Assembly: GCF_017569185.1 (NCBI RefSeq)
Contig: NZ_CP071869.1
Span: 3,586,001 to 3,650,000 of the forward strand
Length of the DNA stretch: 64,000 nt
Direction: 5' to 3'
Source of the DNA: Polaribacter cellanae
GTDB lineage: Bacteria; Bacteroidota; Bacteroidia; Flavobacteriales; Flavobacteriaceae
Shown in pieces: positions 26,080-35,009 of the stretch. A program made the translations under genes and the position numbers. Each line of letters opens with the position of its first letter. Position 1 is the first letter of the stretch. The notes below the pieces were generated by a model. It was not told the DNA's origin and searched no databases. It saw only the letters and a list, made by a program, of their open reading frames with translations.

Positions 26080-26165
26080 GCCATTTCGACCTTGTGTAGA
26101 AGTCTCAAAATACAAAGTGATTTAAAGATTCCTCTATTTCGCTATCGCTTCAATCGGAATGACAG
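26080..26165. repeat. Interspersed GTCATTTCGAC-type repeat, long form
   Basis: GCCATTTCGACCTTGTGTAG at 26080-26099 continues to GTCTCAAAA and ends with CGGAATGACAG near 26165, so the two ends are roughly inverted. Shorter relatives lie at 52201-52230 and (reversed) 60136-60179. Confidence 0.5.
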
Positions 26166-26323
26166 AGAAATTTATTTACTTCTAACAATAGTCAAAAAAA
26201 ATACCAAAAAGAGTTTTGTGACAAGATGACAGAAGGACACTTTTTTCAACTAGTTTTATATATAAATAAAATGCACTATTTTAGCTTATTACAAACAGAC
26301 ATTAGAAAATTAAATATTTATAG

Positions 26324-27331
26324 ATGTATAACTCAAAAATAACCGGTCTTGGCTATTATGTTCCAGAAAACGTTGTTACAAATAACGATTTAAAGGAATT
26401 CATGGAAACTTCCGACGAATGGATTCAAGAAAGAACAGGAATTAAGGAAAGACGTTGGATAGATCCAAAAACTGGAGATACCACTGCAGTTATGGGTGCA
26501 AAAGCGGCTAAAATTGCGATTGAAAGAGCTGGTTTAACAAAAGACGATATCGATTTTATTGTCTTTGCCACTTTGAGTCCAGATATGTATTTTCCTGGAG
26601 GTGGAGTACAAGTGCAAGACCTGTTAGATATGCCAACAATTGGTGCTTTAGATGTGCGTAACCAATGTTCTGGTTTTATTTATGCAATGTCTGTTGCAGA
26701 CCAATTTATAAAAACAGGAATGTATAAAAACATTTTGGTAATTGGTGCCGAAAATCATTCTGGTGGATTAGAAAAATCGACAAGAGGAAGAGGTGTAACC
26801 GTTATTTTTGGAGATGGAGCAGGAGCTGCAGTGTTATCGAGAACTGAAGAAAAAGGGAAAGGAATTTTATCTTCTCATTTACATTCGGAAGGAAAACATG
26901 CAAAAGAATTGGTTTTAGAAGGCCCTTCAACTCAAAGATGGGTGCCAGAAATTATGGAAAATAATGATCCTAATGATACTTCTTACTATCCTTATATGAA
27001 TGGACAATTTGTATTTAAACATGCCATTGGTCGTTTTTCTGAGGCAATTGTAGAAGGTTTAGAAGCCAATAATTTGCAGAAAGAAGATATAGATATGTTA
27101 ATTCCACATCAAGCAAATTTACGTATTGCACAATTTATTCAGAAGAAATTTCAACTTTCAGATGATAACGTGTATAACAATATTATGAAATATGGAAACA
27201 CCACAGCTGCATCTGTAATTATTGCATTAACAGAAGCATGGGAAAAAGGCAAAATTAAAGACAACGATTTGGTTGTATTAGCCGCTTTTGGAAGTGGTTT
27301 TACTTGGGGAAGCGTAATTATTCGTTGGTAA
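26324..27331 (+). CDS. FabH-like 3-oxoacyl-ACP synthase III
   Basis: This 335-residue thiolase-fold enzyme condenses a starter acyl-CoA with malonyl-ACP. The catalytic triad is complete: C115 (DVRNQCSGFIY), H262 (IPHQANLRIA) and N292 (YGNTTAASVI). It opens SKITGLGYYVPENVVTNNDL and ends GFTWGSVIIRW, both typical. It is not in a fatty-acid gene cluster here. Many flavobacteria have two paralogues, and this one resembles the free-standing form, so a starter other than acetyl-CoA is possible. A hairpin terminator follows at 27354-27381. Confidence 0.9.
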   Translation: MYNSKITGLGYYVPENVVTNNDLKEFMETSDEWIQERTGIKERRWIDPKTGDTTAVMGAKAAKIAIERAGLTKDDIDFIVFATLSPDMYFPGGGVQVQDLLDMPTIGALDVRNQCSGFIYAMSVADQFIKTGMYKNILVIGAENHSGGLEKSTRGRGVTVIFGDGAGAAVLSRTEEKGKGILSSHLHSEGKHAKELVLEGPSTQRWVPEIMENNDPNDTSYYPYMNGQFVFKHAIGRFSEAIVEGLEANNLQKEDIDMLIPHQANLRIAQFIQKKFQLSDDNVYNNIMKYGNTTAASVIIALTEAWEKGKIKDNDLVVLAAFGSGFTWGSVIIRW

Positions 27332-27675
27332 TTTAAAAATAAATTATTGATACAAAAAGATGCGTGAGAGCGAATCTTTTTTGTTAAAATTAAGTTAACG
27401 AAAAAATAGACGCTATTTCTGGAGCAACAGATTCTTGGGGAAGCTATTTGGGAAGAGGGAATCGATATAAAAACATAAAAAAAGATTATTAATTATTAAA
27501 GCGTTAAGAATTTTATGGAAAGCGTTTTTTAATAAACGACAAATTGTACAAAATAGAATGGACGATTGGAACAGAAGAAGAAAATAGGTAAATATGTGTT
27601 ATGAGAAATAATAGAATGGGAAGAAGAAGAGGTTAATACTTTTTGTTGATATTTGTACTTTAATTTATTAATTAA
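27332..27675. other. Intergenic region with a terminator and a possible gene relic
   Basis: This 344-bp stretch starts with the terminator of the FabH-like gene. At 27394-27492 an open frame without a start reads EKIDAISGATDSWGSYLGRG and ends NIKKDY. DAISGAT is typical of FMN-binding or DUF2271-like proteins, so this may be a decayed gene end. The remaining sequence is A+T-rich and purine-rich without further signals. Confidence 0.4.
27354..27381 (+). terminator. Intrinsic terminator of the FabH-like gene
   Basis: AAAAAGAT (27354-27361) and ATCTTTTT (27374-27381) are perfect arms, 22 bp after the stop codon, and the second ends in the T tract. Confidence 0.7.
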
Positions 27676-27864
27676 ATGAAAAAGAAATACAAATTATTTT
27701 TATTGCTTTCAAACATTCTTCTTTTAGCGTTTATTTTAAACGCTTTTGTAAAGTTTATACTATTTCCAAATTCTTGGATTAATGGTTTACTCATTTTTTT
27801 ATTTTGTGTTATAAACATAACAATTGCTTTAAAAGCTTCATTTGAAGCAACCAAAAATCAGTAG
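27676..27864 (+). CDS. Small membrane protein of unknown function
   Basis: This 62-residue protein has a basic start (MKKKYKLF) and two predicted membrane helices: FLLLSNILLLAFILNAFVKF and LLIFLFCVINITIALKA. The opposite strand is also open, but its product has no helix pattern and starts inside this gene, so the plus-strand frame is preferred. I do not recognise a family. It is free-standing, convergent with the sulfatase gene. Confidence 0.5.
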   Translation: MKKKYKLFLLLSNILLLAFILNAFVKFILFPNSWINGLLIFLFCVINITIALKASFEATKNQ

Positions 27865-27966
27865 GTTTAGAAATGAATGTGAAAAATTGATTTTTTTATT
27901 GATTTAGATTAAATATCTGCCTAATTTTTTGTTAAAAACAAAGCAGTTATTCTCTGTTTTTACAAA

Positions 27967-29502
27967 TTATTCAGGAACAATTAATTCCAAAATCTCCCCA
28001 TCTTTTTCAGGATATTTTGCATCTACATCTTTCATTTTCTTAACTAAAGTAACCATCATTTCCTTTAATTTTTCAGGATTTTTTTCAGCTAAATTTTCAG
28101 TTTCGAAAGGGTCTTGCTTTAAATTGAAAAGTTCGTATTTAGGTTGGTCTTTAACAACAGGATAATGATACACAACTTTCCAGTCGGCTTTTACAAAACT
28201 CGTAAAATAATCCGAGCGATGTATTCCATGTGGAAAATGGTTTAGAAATTCTTCGTTACGTTTTTGGTTTTGTTTTCCACTAAATTGCTCTTTCAAATTA
28301 AAGCCATCTAAAATAATATTTTTAGGAATTTTTACATTCGCAATTCGAGATAATGTTGGAAAAAAATCTAAAATTGTACCTATTTGTTCTTGAACTCCAT
28401 TTTGTTCAATTGGTAATTTCCCTTGTATAGTTTTGTTTTTATTAGGAGTTACCCAAGATGCAATAAAAGGAACTCGCATTCCACCTTCCCAATGATTTCC
28501 TTTTTTTCCTTTTAATGGAGAAGAACTGCTGTAATCGTTTTTAATTGGTAAAGGAGCGTCAGAACCATTGTCTCCTAAAAATAATATCAACGTATTTTCT
28601 CCCAAGCCTAAATCTTTTACGTGTTGTATAATATCTCCTAAAGATTTATCGATACCTTCCACCAAGGTAGCGTAAGCCTGAGCTTTATTAGATTTATCTG
28701 AATCTTTATAATGATCTGCAAAACGTGGGTCTGATTGAAAAGGTGCATGAACAGCATAGTGTGCCATATTTAAAAAGAAAGGTTTTCCTTCTTTTTTGGC
28801 TTGAGAAATCGCGGAATTTGCTTCTAAAGTTAAAGCTTCTGTTAAAAAAATATCTTTACCATGGTATTTTTCTAGATCGGGTACTGCTCTCGATTTTTGA
28901 CCAGCAATATGTCCAAAACCATCTTTTCCATAGTAACTTCCTGGATGCCCAATAGAACTTCCAGCGATATTTACATCGAAACCTAAATTTAAAGGGTCTT
29001 CTCCATCGCTATTAAATGGTCCAAAATGCGCTTTTCCAACATGAATGGTTTTGTAACCAGCTTTTTGTAAAACTCTTGGCAATGTTACAGATTCTTTGGT
29101 TAATCCTTTCCAATTCCAATCTTTAGGGCCGAATTTAGTTTTGTTATTATTTTCGGAATTTATCCAATTGGTAACTCCATGTCTTGCAGAATTTTGTCCA
29201 GTTAAAATAGAAGTTCTTGAAGGCGAACAAACGGAATGGGCATAAAAATTTGAAAAACGTATTCCTTGTTTTGCCAATTTTTCCATATTGGGAGTTCTGT
29301 AATACTTATTCAATGGGTATTTTTTAGGGTTTCCATTTTCATCTGTTAAAAAAGGAACAGAAGTATCCATTAACCCCATATCATCTACTAAAAAAATGAT
29401 AATATTTGGAGGTTTTTTTTCTTCTTTTGGAGTAGTACACGAAGTTACTAAAAACAAAATTACCAATATGTAATATGTAACTTTCATCTTTTTAATCTCC
29501 AT
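27967..29502 (-). CDS. Lipoprotein sulfatase (type I, FGly-dependent)
   Basis: This 511-residue arylsulfatase-type enzyme has a lipoprotein signal (LFLVTSCTTP, Cys22), so it probably sits at a membrane. The metal site is NIIIFLVDDMGLMD, and the active-site motif that is converted to formylglycine is C92-S-P-S-R (VCSPSRTSILTGQNSARHG). LFLGDNGSDAPL is the second metal motif. Such enzymes remove sulfate esters from algal or animal polysaccharides; no polysaccharide lyase or SusCD pair is adjacent, so the substrate cannot be inferred. An ATG at 29487 is an alternative start. It lies 47 bp downstream of an outer membrane receptor gene and may be co-transcribed. Confidence 0.92.
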   Translation of the reverse strand: MEIKKMKVTYYILVILFLVTSCTTPKEEKKPPNIIIFLVDDMGLMDTSVPFLTDENGNPKKYPLNKYYRTPNMEKLAKQGIRFSNFYAHSVCSPSRTSILTGQNSARHGVTNWINSENNNKTKFGPKDWNWKGLTKESVTLPRVLQKAGYKTIHVGKAHFGPFNSDGEDPLNLGFDVNIAGSSIGHPGSYYGKDGFGHIAGQKSRAVPDLEKYHGKDIFLTEALTLEANSAISQAKKEGKPFFLNMAHYAVHAPFQSDPRFADHYKDSDKSNKAQAYATLVEGIDKSLGDIIQHVKDLGLGENTLILFLGDNGSDAPLPIKNDYSSSSPLKGKKGNHWEGGMRVPFIASWVTPNKNKTIQGKLPIEQNGVQEQIGTILDFFPTLSRIANVKIPKNIILDGFNLKEQFSGKQNQKRNEEFLNHFPHGIHRSDYFTSFVKADWKVVYHYPVVKDQPKYELFNLKQDPFETENLAEKNPEKLKEMMVTLVKKMKDVDAKYPEKDGEILELIVPE

Positions 29503-29549
29503 TGTTTACATTTTTTAGCTCGATTGGTAGAATATGTATTATTATATCT

Positions 29550-31961
29550 CTATAAAATACCACCACTGCTTTCAGTTTCGTTATTTTCTCTATATTTTCG
29601 ATCTCGTTCTCGGTTTTTTCCACTTCCGAAATTATATGAAAAACCAAAATAAATAGAACTATACTCCAAAGTAAATTGTCCATTTTGTGGAAATGGATTT
29701 GTGGTAGAAAAATCTAATTTATAACTGTCGAAAATATCGGTTGCTCTTAAAGAAAGAGAACCTTTCCCTTTTAAAATAGAATACCTAGCAGAGGCATTTA
29801 CCAAAAGATAAGGTTTTACTTTTACCAGCACGTTTTTATAGGTTCCTCTATAAGAGCTAGAAAGTTGGAAACGTAATTTTTTACTCGCTTTAAAGCTATT
29901 GCTAATTCTTGCAGTTGTTAATACGTTTTCTACCTGAATAAAATTGCTATTTACCAAACCTTGGTTTTCTTGAATATAGCTGTTAAAACTAGGTCTTAAC
30001 ATCCACCAATTTGTCATTCTTATGCTCGAAGCAAATTCAAAACCATAGCTTTTAGAGGTGTTGTAATTTGTATACGATAGCAATTGCCTGTCTACATTTG
30101 TATTGTCGATATCGAAAATTCTTCCAATAATGTCTTTCGTTTCTCTATAAAAAGTGCCCATTGTAAAATACCCTTTTTTGAAAGAATTAGTATAATTAAA
30201 TTCGAAGGAATTGGTAAATTGTGGTTTTAAATTTCTATTTCCAACAGAAATAGATAGTGGTGTATTCCATTCTTGAATTGGGGTAATTTGGTCTATTCCT
30301 GGTCTATCTACTCTTCTACTATACCCAATTTGAAATTGATGTTTATCTGATGAAGCATAAGTAACAAAAGCAGAAGGATAAATACTGAAAATCTCATCTG
30401 AATAAGGTTCTAAATTTGTTTGTGTTGTATTCGAAAATAAACCATCGACTTTAAATTGCTCAAACCTTAAACCTGCTTGAAAACTTAATTTTTCATACTC
30501 TTTATTCATATTTATATATGCAGAATATAAATCTCTATCGTAAGTAAAATTCGAGTTTCCTCTAGGTTTTGTTGGCGGATTTCCATTCGTTTCAACTTCT
30601 TGATTGGTAATTATTTTATTGAAAGCATTTTGGATTCTTGTCTCTAAACCTAATTCTAACGTTCCATTTTTAATAGGTTTTGTATAATCTAAATTCACTA
30701 AAAAAATATCATTATTATTTTTGATAGCATTTGTATAGTTATAAACTTTCGAATTCGGATTTATAAATTCTCTATTAGTATCTTCTTGCGGATTCGTATT
30801 TTTAGAATAATTAATTTCTAATTCTAAATTTTCGCCTTTGTCGTTAAAATCGATTTTATAGTCTAAATTGTAAGCAGTTTCTTGGGTGTGAAATACTGAA
30901 ATATTTTTAGCATCAAAAATTAAATTGTTATTTAAAAGAGTTCTTGTGTTTACATAAAAATCAGTATCAGCAATGCTTTTGGTTATATAAAAAGATAAAG
31001 TGTTTTTTTTGTTGATGTAATAATCTACCCCCGATTTTATATAATGTGAAGTTGTATTGTCTAAAAAATTTATATCCTGATTTAGGCTTTTATCCAACCT
31101 TTCAAAATTAGAAAAGGTCTCAAAATTACCCCAATCTAAATAGTAACTTCCGTAAAAATTAAACTTTCCAGATCTGTAATTTAAATCTAAAGAAGCTGTA
31201 GGTCTTGTGTTTATACTGTGCTCTATACCTGCAGAAAAACTACCATTAAAGCCAGTAGTTACATTTTTTTTAAGCACAAAGTTTATAATTCCACTCATTC
31301 CTTCAGGAGAATATTTCGCAGACGGATTTGTAATAATTTCTACACTTTTTACTGCAGAAGAAGGGAGTTGCTTTAAAAGTTGTGCAGCAGGTAAATTGGA
31401 AGGTTTTCCATCGATTAAAACTCGCACATTTTGGTTACCTCTTAAATTGATGTTACCAGATTGGTAATCTACTTGCACAGAAGGAATGTTCTCTAACATT
31501 TGTAAAGAATTTGTTCCTGCAGAAGCCAAATCTTTACCAACATTAAATACTTTCCTGTCAATTTTTTGAATCATAGAAGAGGTTTCAGAAACAACTTCTA
31601 TTTCTTTTAATAGCGTAGTATCTTCTTCTAAAAAAATAGTATTTAAATTAAAAATACTACTTTCTTTAGATAGCTTTATTTTCTTTTCAATTGATTTGTA
31701 GCCAATAAATTGAATGCCGATAAATAAAGAGTCTAAAGGTAATTTTTTTATAATGAATTCTCCTTTTTTATTGGAAATTCCACCAGAAATAATTTCTTGT
31801 TTTAAGTTTTTGCAAATAATATTTACATAAGGTAAGGGCTGTTTTGTTTTGCTGTCTAATATTTTACCACTTAAAATTCCAACACCTAATTTGGTGTTAT
31901 TTTTTTGTGAGAAAATAGTTAAAGAACAAAAAAGAAGCAAAAACGCGATTCGTTTCTTCAT
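29550..31961 (-). CDS. Outer membrane beta-barrel receptor with carboxypeptidase-like domain, copy 2
   Basis: This 803-residue protein has a signal peptide (MKKRIAFLLLFCSLTIFSQ). A carboxypeptidase-like regulatory domain follows (LSGKILDSKTKQPLPYVNII), then a TonB plug domain (LDGNINLRGNQNVRV-like, with VLIDGKPSNLPAAQLLKQLP and KYSPEGMSGIINFVLKKN). The long C-terminal barrel of the OMP_b-brl_3 type ends SIYFGFSYNFGSGKNRERDR. The family is related to TonB-dependent receptors, but the ligand is unknown. It is clearly paralogous to the next gene upstream (32103-34556), so the pair arose by tandem duplication. Alternating Tyr, Asn and Phe strands run to the C-terminal tail. Confidence 0.88.
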   Translation of the reverse strand: MKKRIAFLLLFCSLTIFSQKNNTKLGVGILSGKILDSKTKQPLPYVNIICKNLKQEIISGGISNKKGEFIIKKLPLDSLFIGIQFIGYKSIEKKIKLSKESSIFNLNTIFLEEDTTLLKEIEVVSETSSMIQKIDRKVFNVGKDLASAGTNSLQMLENIPSVQVDYQSGNINLRGNQNVRVLIDGKPSNLPAAQLLKQLPSSAVKSVEIITNPSAKYSPEGMSGIINFVLKKNVTTGFNGSFSAGIEHSINTRPTASLDLNYRSGKFNFYGSYYLDWGNFETFSNFERLDKSLNQDINFLDNTTSHYIKSGVDYYINKKNTLSFYITKSIADTDFYVNTRTLLNNNLIFDAKNISVFHTQETAYNLDYKIDFNDKGENLELEINYSKNTNPQEDTNREFINPNSKVYNYTNAIKNNNDIFLVNLDYTKPIKNGTLELGLETRIQNAFNKIITNQEVETNGNPPTKPRGNSNFTYDRDLYSAYINMNKEYEKLSFQAGLRFEQFKVDGLFSNTTQTNLEPYSDEIFSIYPSAFVTYASSDKHQFQIGYSRRVDRPGIDQITPIQEWNTPLSISVGNRNLKPQFTNSFEFNYTNSFKKGYFTMGTFYRETKDIIGRIFDIDNTNVDRQLLSYTNYNTSKSYGFEFASSIRMTNWWMLRPSFNSYIQENQGLVNSNFIQVENVLTTARISNSFKASKKLRFQLSSSYRGTYKNVLVKVKPYLLVNASARYSILKGKGSLSLRATDIFDSYKLDFSTTNPFPQNGQFTLEYSSIYFGFSYNFGSGKNRERDRKYRENNETESSGGIL

Positions 31962-32038
31962 TGTGTATGGGGCTTTTGGGGTTAATTTTTACATAGCGTT
32001 ATGAATTTTAAAAGTAGTTAAAATTTCTCAACAAAAAA

Positions 32039-32060
32039 AACCGAAGTAAAAATTTCGATT
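32039..32060 (-). terminator. Intrinsic terminator of the upstream receptor gene
   Basis: On the minus strand AATCGAA pairs with TTCGGTT (one G-U pair) and a long T tract follows, about 40 bp after the stop codon of the gene at 32103-34556. Confidence 0.65.
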
Positions 32061-32102
32061 TTTTTTTTGATTTATAATTTAAGAACTCTAAATAATAATT
32101 AA

Positions 32103-34556
32103 TTAAAAACCAGCTCCACCTTCTTTAATATTGTCATCACGTTTTCTTCTTTGTTTCGCTTTATTTTTTCCACTACCAAATCTGTAATTAAAACCAATGT
32201 AAGCAGTTTGGCTTTCCCAGTTAAATCGCCCATTTTGTACAAAAGGATTTTCAGAATTAAAAGCAAATTTCATTCCTCTAAAAATATCATTTACTCTAAA
32301 ATTAATACTTCCTTTTCCATCTAAAACTTGTAAGCTTGCGCCTGTATTTACCATCCACATGTTTTTTGTTTTCCATTGAATATCTTCTTGTGGGCCTCTG
32401 TACATTGCAAATAATTGTATGTTTAACCTTTTAGAAACTTTAAAGCTATTGCTTACTCTAGCATTAAAAATTTCGTTGGTAACTTTTATTCTTTGAGCAG
32501 CTGTGTTTACTAAATCTACAGTTCCAAATTGTTTTTGCGAATAGAAATCCATACTAGAATTTACTCTCCACCAATTTGCAATTTTATAATTTAACGAAAA
32601 TTCCAATCCGTAAGCACTGGTGTCTTCGAAATTTGTCCAAGATAAAACCTGTTTTACGTTTGATGGATCGTTAGGATCTTTATAGGTTACACGAGAAATA
32701 TTATCGTTAATTGCTCTATAAAAAGTTCCGAAAGTTACAGACCCGTTTTTAATTTGTCGGGTGTAATTTACTTCAAAAGAATTTGTAAATTGTGGTAAAA
32801 GATTGGCGTTTCCAATAGAAGTAATTAAAGGTGTACTCCATTCTCTTATTGGGTTTACTTGCGAAATTCCAGGTCTATCGACTCTTCTACTATAACTTAC
32901 TTGAAACTGGTTTTTATCAGAAGGATTAAAAGTAAAAAATGCGGAAGGATATACACTAAAAATATCTTGTTTTACATTTTCTGATGGATTTCCATCTCGA
33001 TTAAAATTTCCTTTTGCTTTAAATTGTTCGAAACGCGCACCTAATTGCATGGTTACTTTTCCAAATTGATGCCCGTAATTTGCATACGCAGAATATATTT
33101 TTCTACCATAATCGAAATCAGAATTTCCTAAAGGTTGAATTGTAGCATTTCCTTGATTATCGAAAACAATTTCATCTTGGTTGGTAAGATTTATATTCGA
33201 GGTATTGTCTTCTCTATATTCCAAGCCTAATTCTAATTTTCCTTTTTCTGAAACAGGGTTTGTATAATCTACGTTTAACAAGGTGTTATTACTCTTATTT
33301 GTAATGTCGTTAAAGAAATTTAAAACTTTAAAATCTGCGTCGTTCGGGTTTTTAGTTACATCTTTATTTTCTGCATCTTCAGGAGCTCTCGTGTTAGAAT
33401 AGGTAGCTTCAAATTCTAAATTATGCCCTTCTTTATCAAACTCTCTCTTGTAATTTACATTGTAGGCTCCAGTTTGGTTATTTTTTAGCTGAATGTTTGG
33501 AGCATTGGAAACAACGGTTCCGTTTTCTGTAACTAAAGTTCTTCCATTTCCATCGCCATTAAACCAATTTTGGGTGGTGTAAAAAGAAAGTGTATTTTTC
33601 TTATCTAAATAAATATCTGCGCCCGCTTTTATCAAATGAGATTGATTGTCGTTCTTAAAAATAAAATCTTGTAATCTATTTACAGTTGGTCTGTTTACAA
33701 AACCATAATTGTAATTATTACCTCCATTATAGCCATAATTTCCAAAGAAATTAACTTTTCCGGTTTTATAATTCATATTGGTAGAAGCGTTGTAGCGCAC
33801 ATAATGTCCTGCAGTAATTCCAGTATCTACAGAGCCATTAAAACCCATATTTGCGTTCTTATTTAAGATAATATTTATAATACCACTCATTCCCTCTGGA
33901 TTGTATTTTGCTGAAGGATTTGTAATTAATTCGATACTTTTAATAGAGGTTGAAGGAATTTGTTTTAATAATTGCGCTGCAGAAATATTTGTTGGTTTTC
34001 CGTCCACTAAAACACGAACATTATCATTTCCTCGCAAACTTATATTTCCTGATTGGCTATCTACACTTACAGATTGTACGTTGTTTAAAAGCTCGGAAGC
34101 AGTAGTTCCTGTTGCAGTTAAATCTTTACCAACATTAATTACTTTTCTATCTACTTTTTGCACAACTTGCGAAGTTTCTGCTCTTACTACAATTTCATTT
34201 AATTGAGCACTATCTTCAGATAGTGAGATGGTTCCTAAATCGACTTTATTATTCTTATTAGAAATCTTTATTTTTGTTGAATATGTTTTGTAACCAATAA
34301 ATTGAATTTCCACCAAGCTATTTCCCTCAGGAATGTCTTTGATGTTGAAAAACCCGTTTTCGTTGGTAATACCACCAGTAAGTATTTTTTTTGCAAAATC
34401 TCTTACAACAATATTTACATATGGTAAAGGTTCTTTGGAAGCATTGTCTACCACTTTTCCTGTAATAGTTCCTGGTTTTAATAGCTTGTTTTTTGGTAAT
34501 TGGGCTTGTAAAGTAATTGAGGAAATAAACAAGACAAGAACTAGTAAATTTTTCAT
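32103..34556 (-). CDS. Outer membrane beta-barrel receptor with carboxypeptidase-like domain, copy 1
   Basis: This 817-residue paralogue of the preceding protein has the same order: signal peptide (ending ITLQAQ), carboxypeptidase-like regulatory domain (ITGKVVDNASKEPLPYVNIV), plug domain (NISLRGNDNVRVLVDGKPTN, then KYNPEGMSGIINIILNKN) and a C-terminal OMP_b-brl_3 barrel (TAYIGFNYRFGSGKNKAKQR). The tail is basic and Gly-rich. It is likely an outer membrane receptor or channel; the ligand is unknown. A terminator at 32039-32060 separates it from copy 2, so the two may be regulated apart. It is divergent from the CoA-binding protein gene, with 81 bp between them. Confidence 0.88.
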   Translation of the reverse strand: MKNLLVLVLFISSITLQAQLPKNKLLKPGTITGKVVDNASKEPLPYVNIVVRDFAKKILTGGITNENGFFNIKDIPEGNSLVEIQFIGYKTYSTKIKISNKNNKVDLGTISLSEDSAQLNEIVVRAETSQVVQKVDRKVINVGKDLTATGTTASELLNNVQSVSVDSQSGNISLRGNDNVRVLVDGKPTNISAAQLLKQIPSTSIKSIELITNPSAKYNPEGMSGIINIILNKNANMGFNGSVDTGITAGHYVRYNASTNMNYKTGKVNFFGNYGYNGGNNYNYGFVNRPTVNRLQDFIFKNDNQSHLIKAGADIYLDKKNTLSFYTTQNWFNGDGNGRTLVTENGTVVSNAPNIQLKNNQTGAYNVNYKREFDKEGHNLEFEATYSNTRAPEDAENKDVTKNPNDADFKVLNFFNDITNKSNNTLLNVDYTNPVSEKGKLELGLEYREDNTSNINLTNQDEIVFDNQGNATIQPLGNSDFDYGRKIYSAYANYGHQFGKVTMQLGARFEQFKAKGNFNRDGNPSENVKQDIFSVYPSAFFTFNPSDKNQFQVSYSRRVDRPGISQVNPIREWSTPLITSIGNANLLPQFTNSFEVNYTRQIKNGSVTFGTFYRAINDNISRVTYKDPNDPSNVKQVLSWTNFEDTSAYGLEFSLNYKIANWWRVNSSMDFYSQKQFGTVDLVNTAAQRIKVTNEIFNARVSNSFKVSKRLNIQLFAMYRGPQEDIQWKTKNMWMVNTGASLQVLDGKGSINFRVNDIFRGMKFAFNSENPFVQNGRFNWESQTAYIGFNYRFGSGKNKAKQRRKRDDNIKEGGAGF

Positions 34557-34602
34557 TTAATTGGTTTTTTGTTGATTGACATAGTATAGACGATTCATTC
34601 TT

Positions 34603-34610
34603 TATATTTG
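34603..34610 (+). promoter_or_regulatory. Promoter -7 element of the CoA-binding protein gene
   Basis: TATATTTG is an exact TAnnTTTG match 27 bp upstream of the ATG at 34638. Confidence 0.5.
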
Positions 34611-34637
34611 TTACTGTCTTTAACACATAATTAACAT

Positions 34638-35000
34638 ATGAAAAAGAAAACCTTAGTTTTAGGAGCTTCGCTAAAAGAAAACAGATATTCGAATATTGCC
34701 ATTAAAAGATTAAGAGGTAAAGAAATTCCAGTAGTTGCAATCGGTTTACGAGTTGGAGTAGTGGCAGATGTAACAATTGCAACAGAAAAAGTGGATTTTA
34801 AAGAGATTGATACTGTTACTTTATATTTAAACCCAACAAGACAAGTAGCGTATTACAATTATATAATTAGTTTAAAACCAAAAAGAGTAATTTTTAATCC
34901 AGGGACAGAAAACATGGATTTTATAAAATTATTAAAAGAAAATAATATTGAAAGTGAAATTGCTTGTACACTGGTTTTATTGAGTACAAACCAGTATTAA
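34638..35000 (+). CDS. CoA-binding domain protein
   Basis: This 120-residue protein consists of a single Rossmann-like CoA-binding domain (CoA_binding_2 type): KKTLVLGASLKENRYSNIAI at the N-terminus, IDTVTLYLNPTRQVAYYNYI in the middle and KRVIFNPGTENMDFIKLLKE towards the end. Such free-standing domains are common in Bacteroidota and are related to the CoA-binding part of succinyl-CoA synthetase; their role is not established. It has its own promoter element and is convergent with rnz, with only 9 bp between the stops. Confidence 0.85.
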   Translation: MKKKTLVLGASLKENRYSNIAIKRLRGKEIPVVAIGLRVGVVADVTIATEKVDFKEIDTVTLYLNPTRQVAYYNYIISLKPKRVIFNPGTENMDFIKLLKENNIESEIACTLVLLSTNQY

Positions 35001-35009
35001 AGAGGTTTT

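Noticed and set aside
27672..27854. Open frame opposite the small membrane protein
   Set aside because: The plus-strand product has a basic start and two good membrane helices; the minus-strand product has neither.
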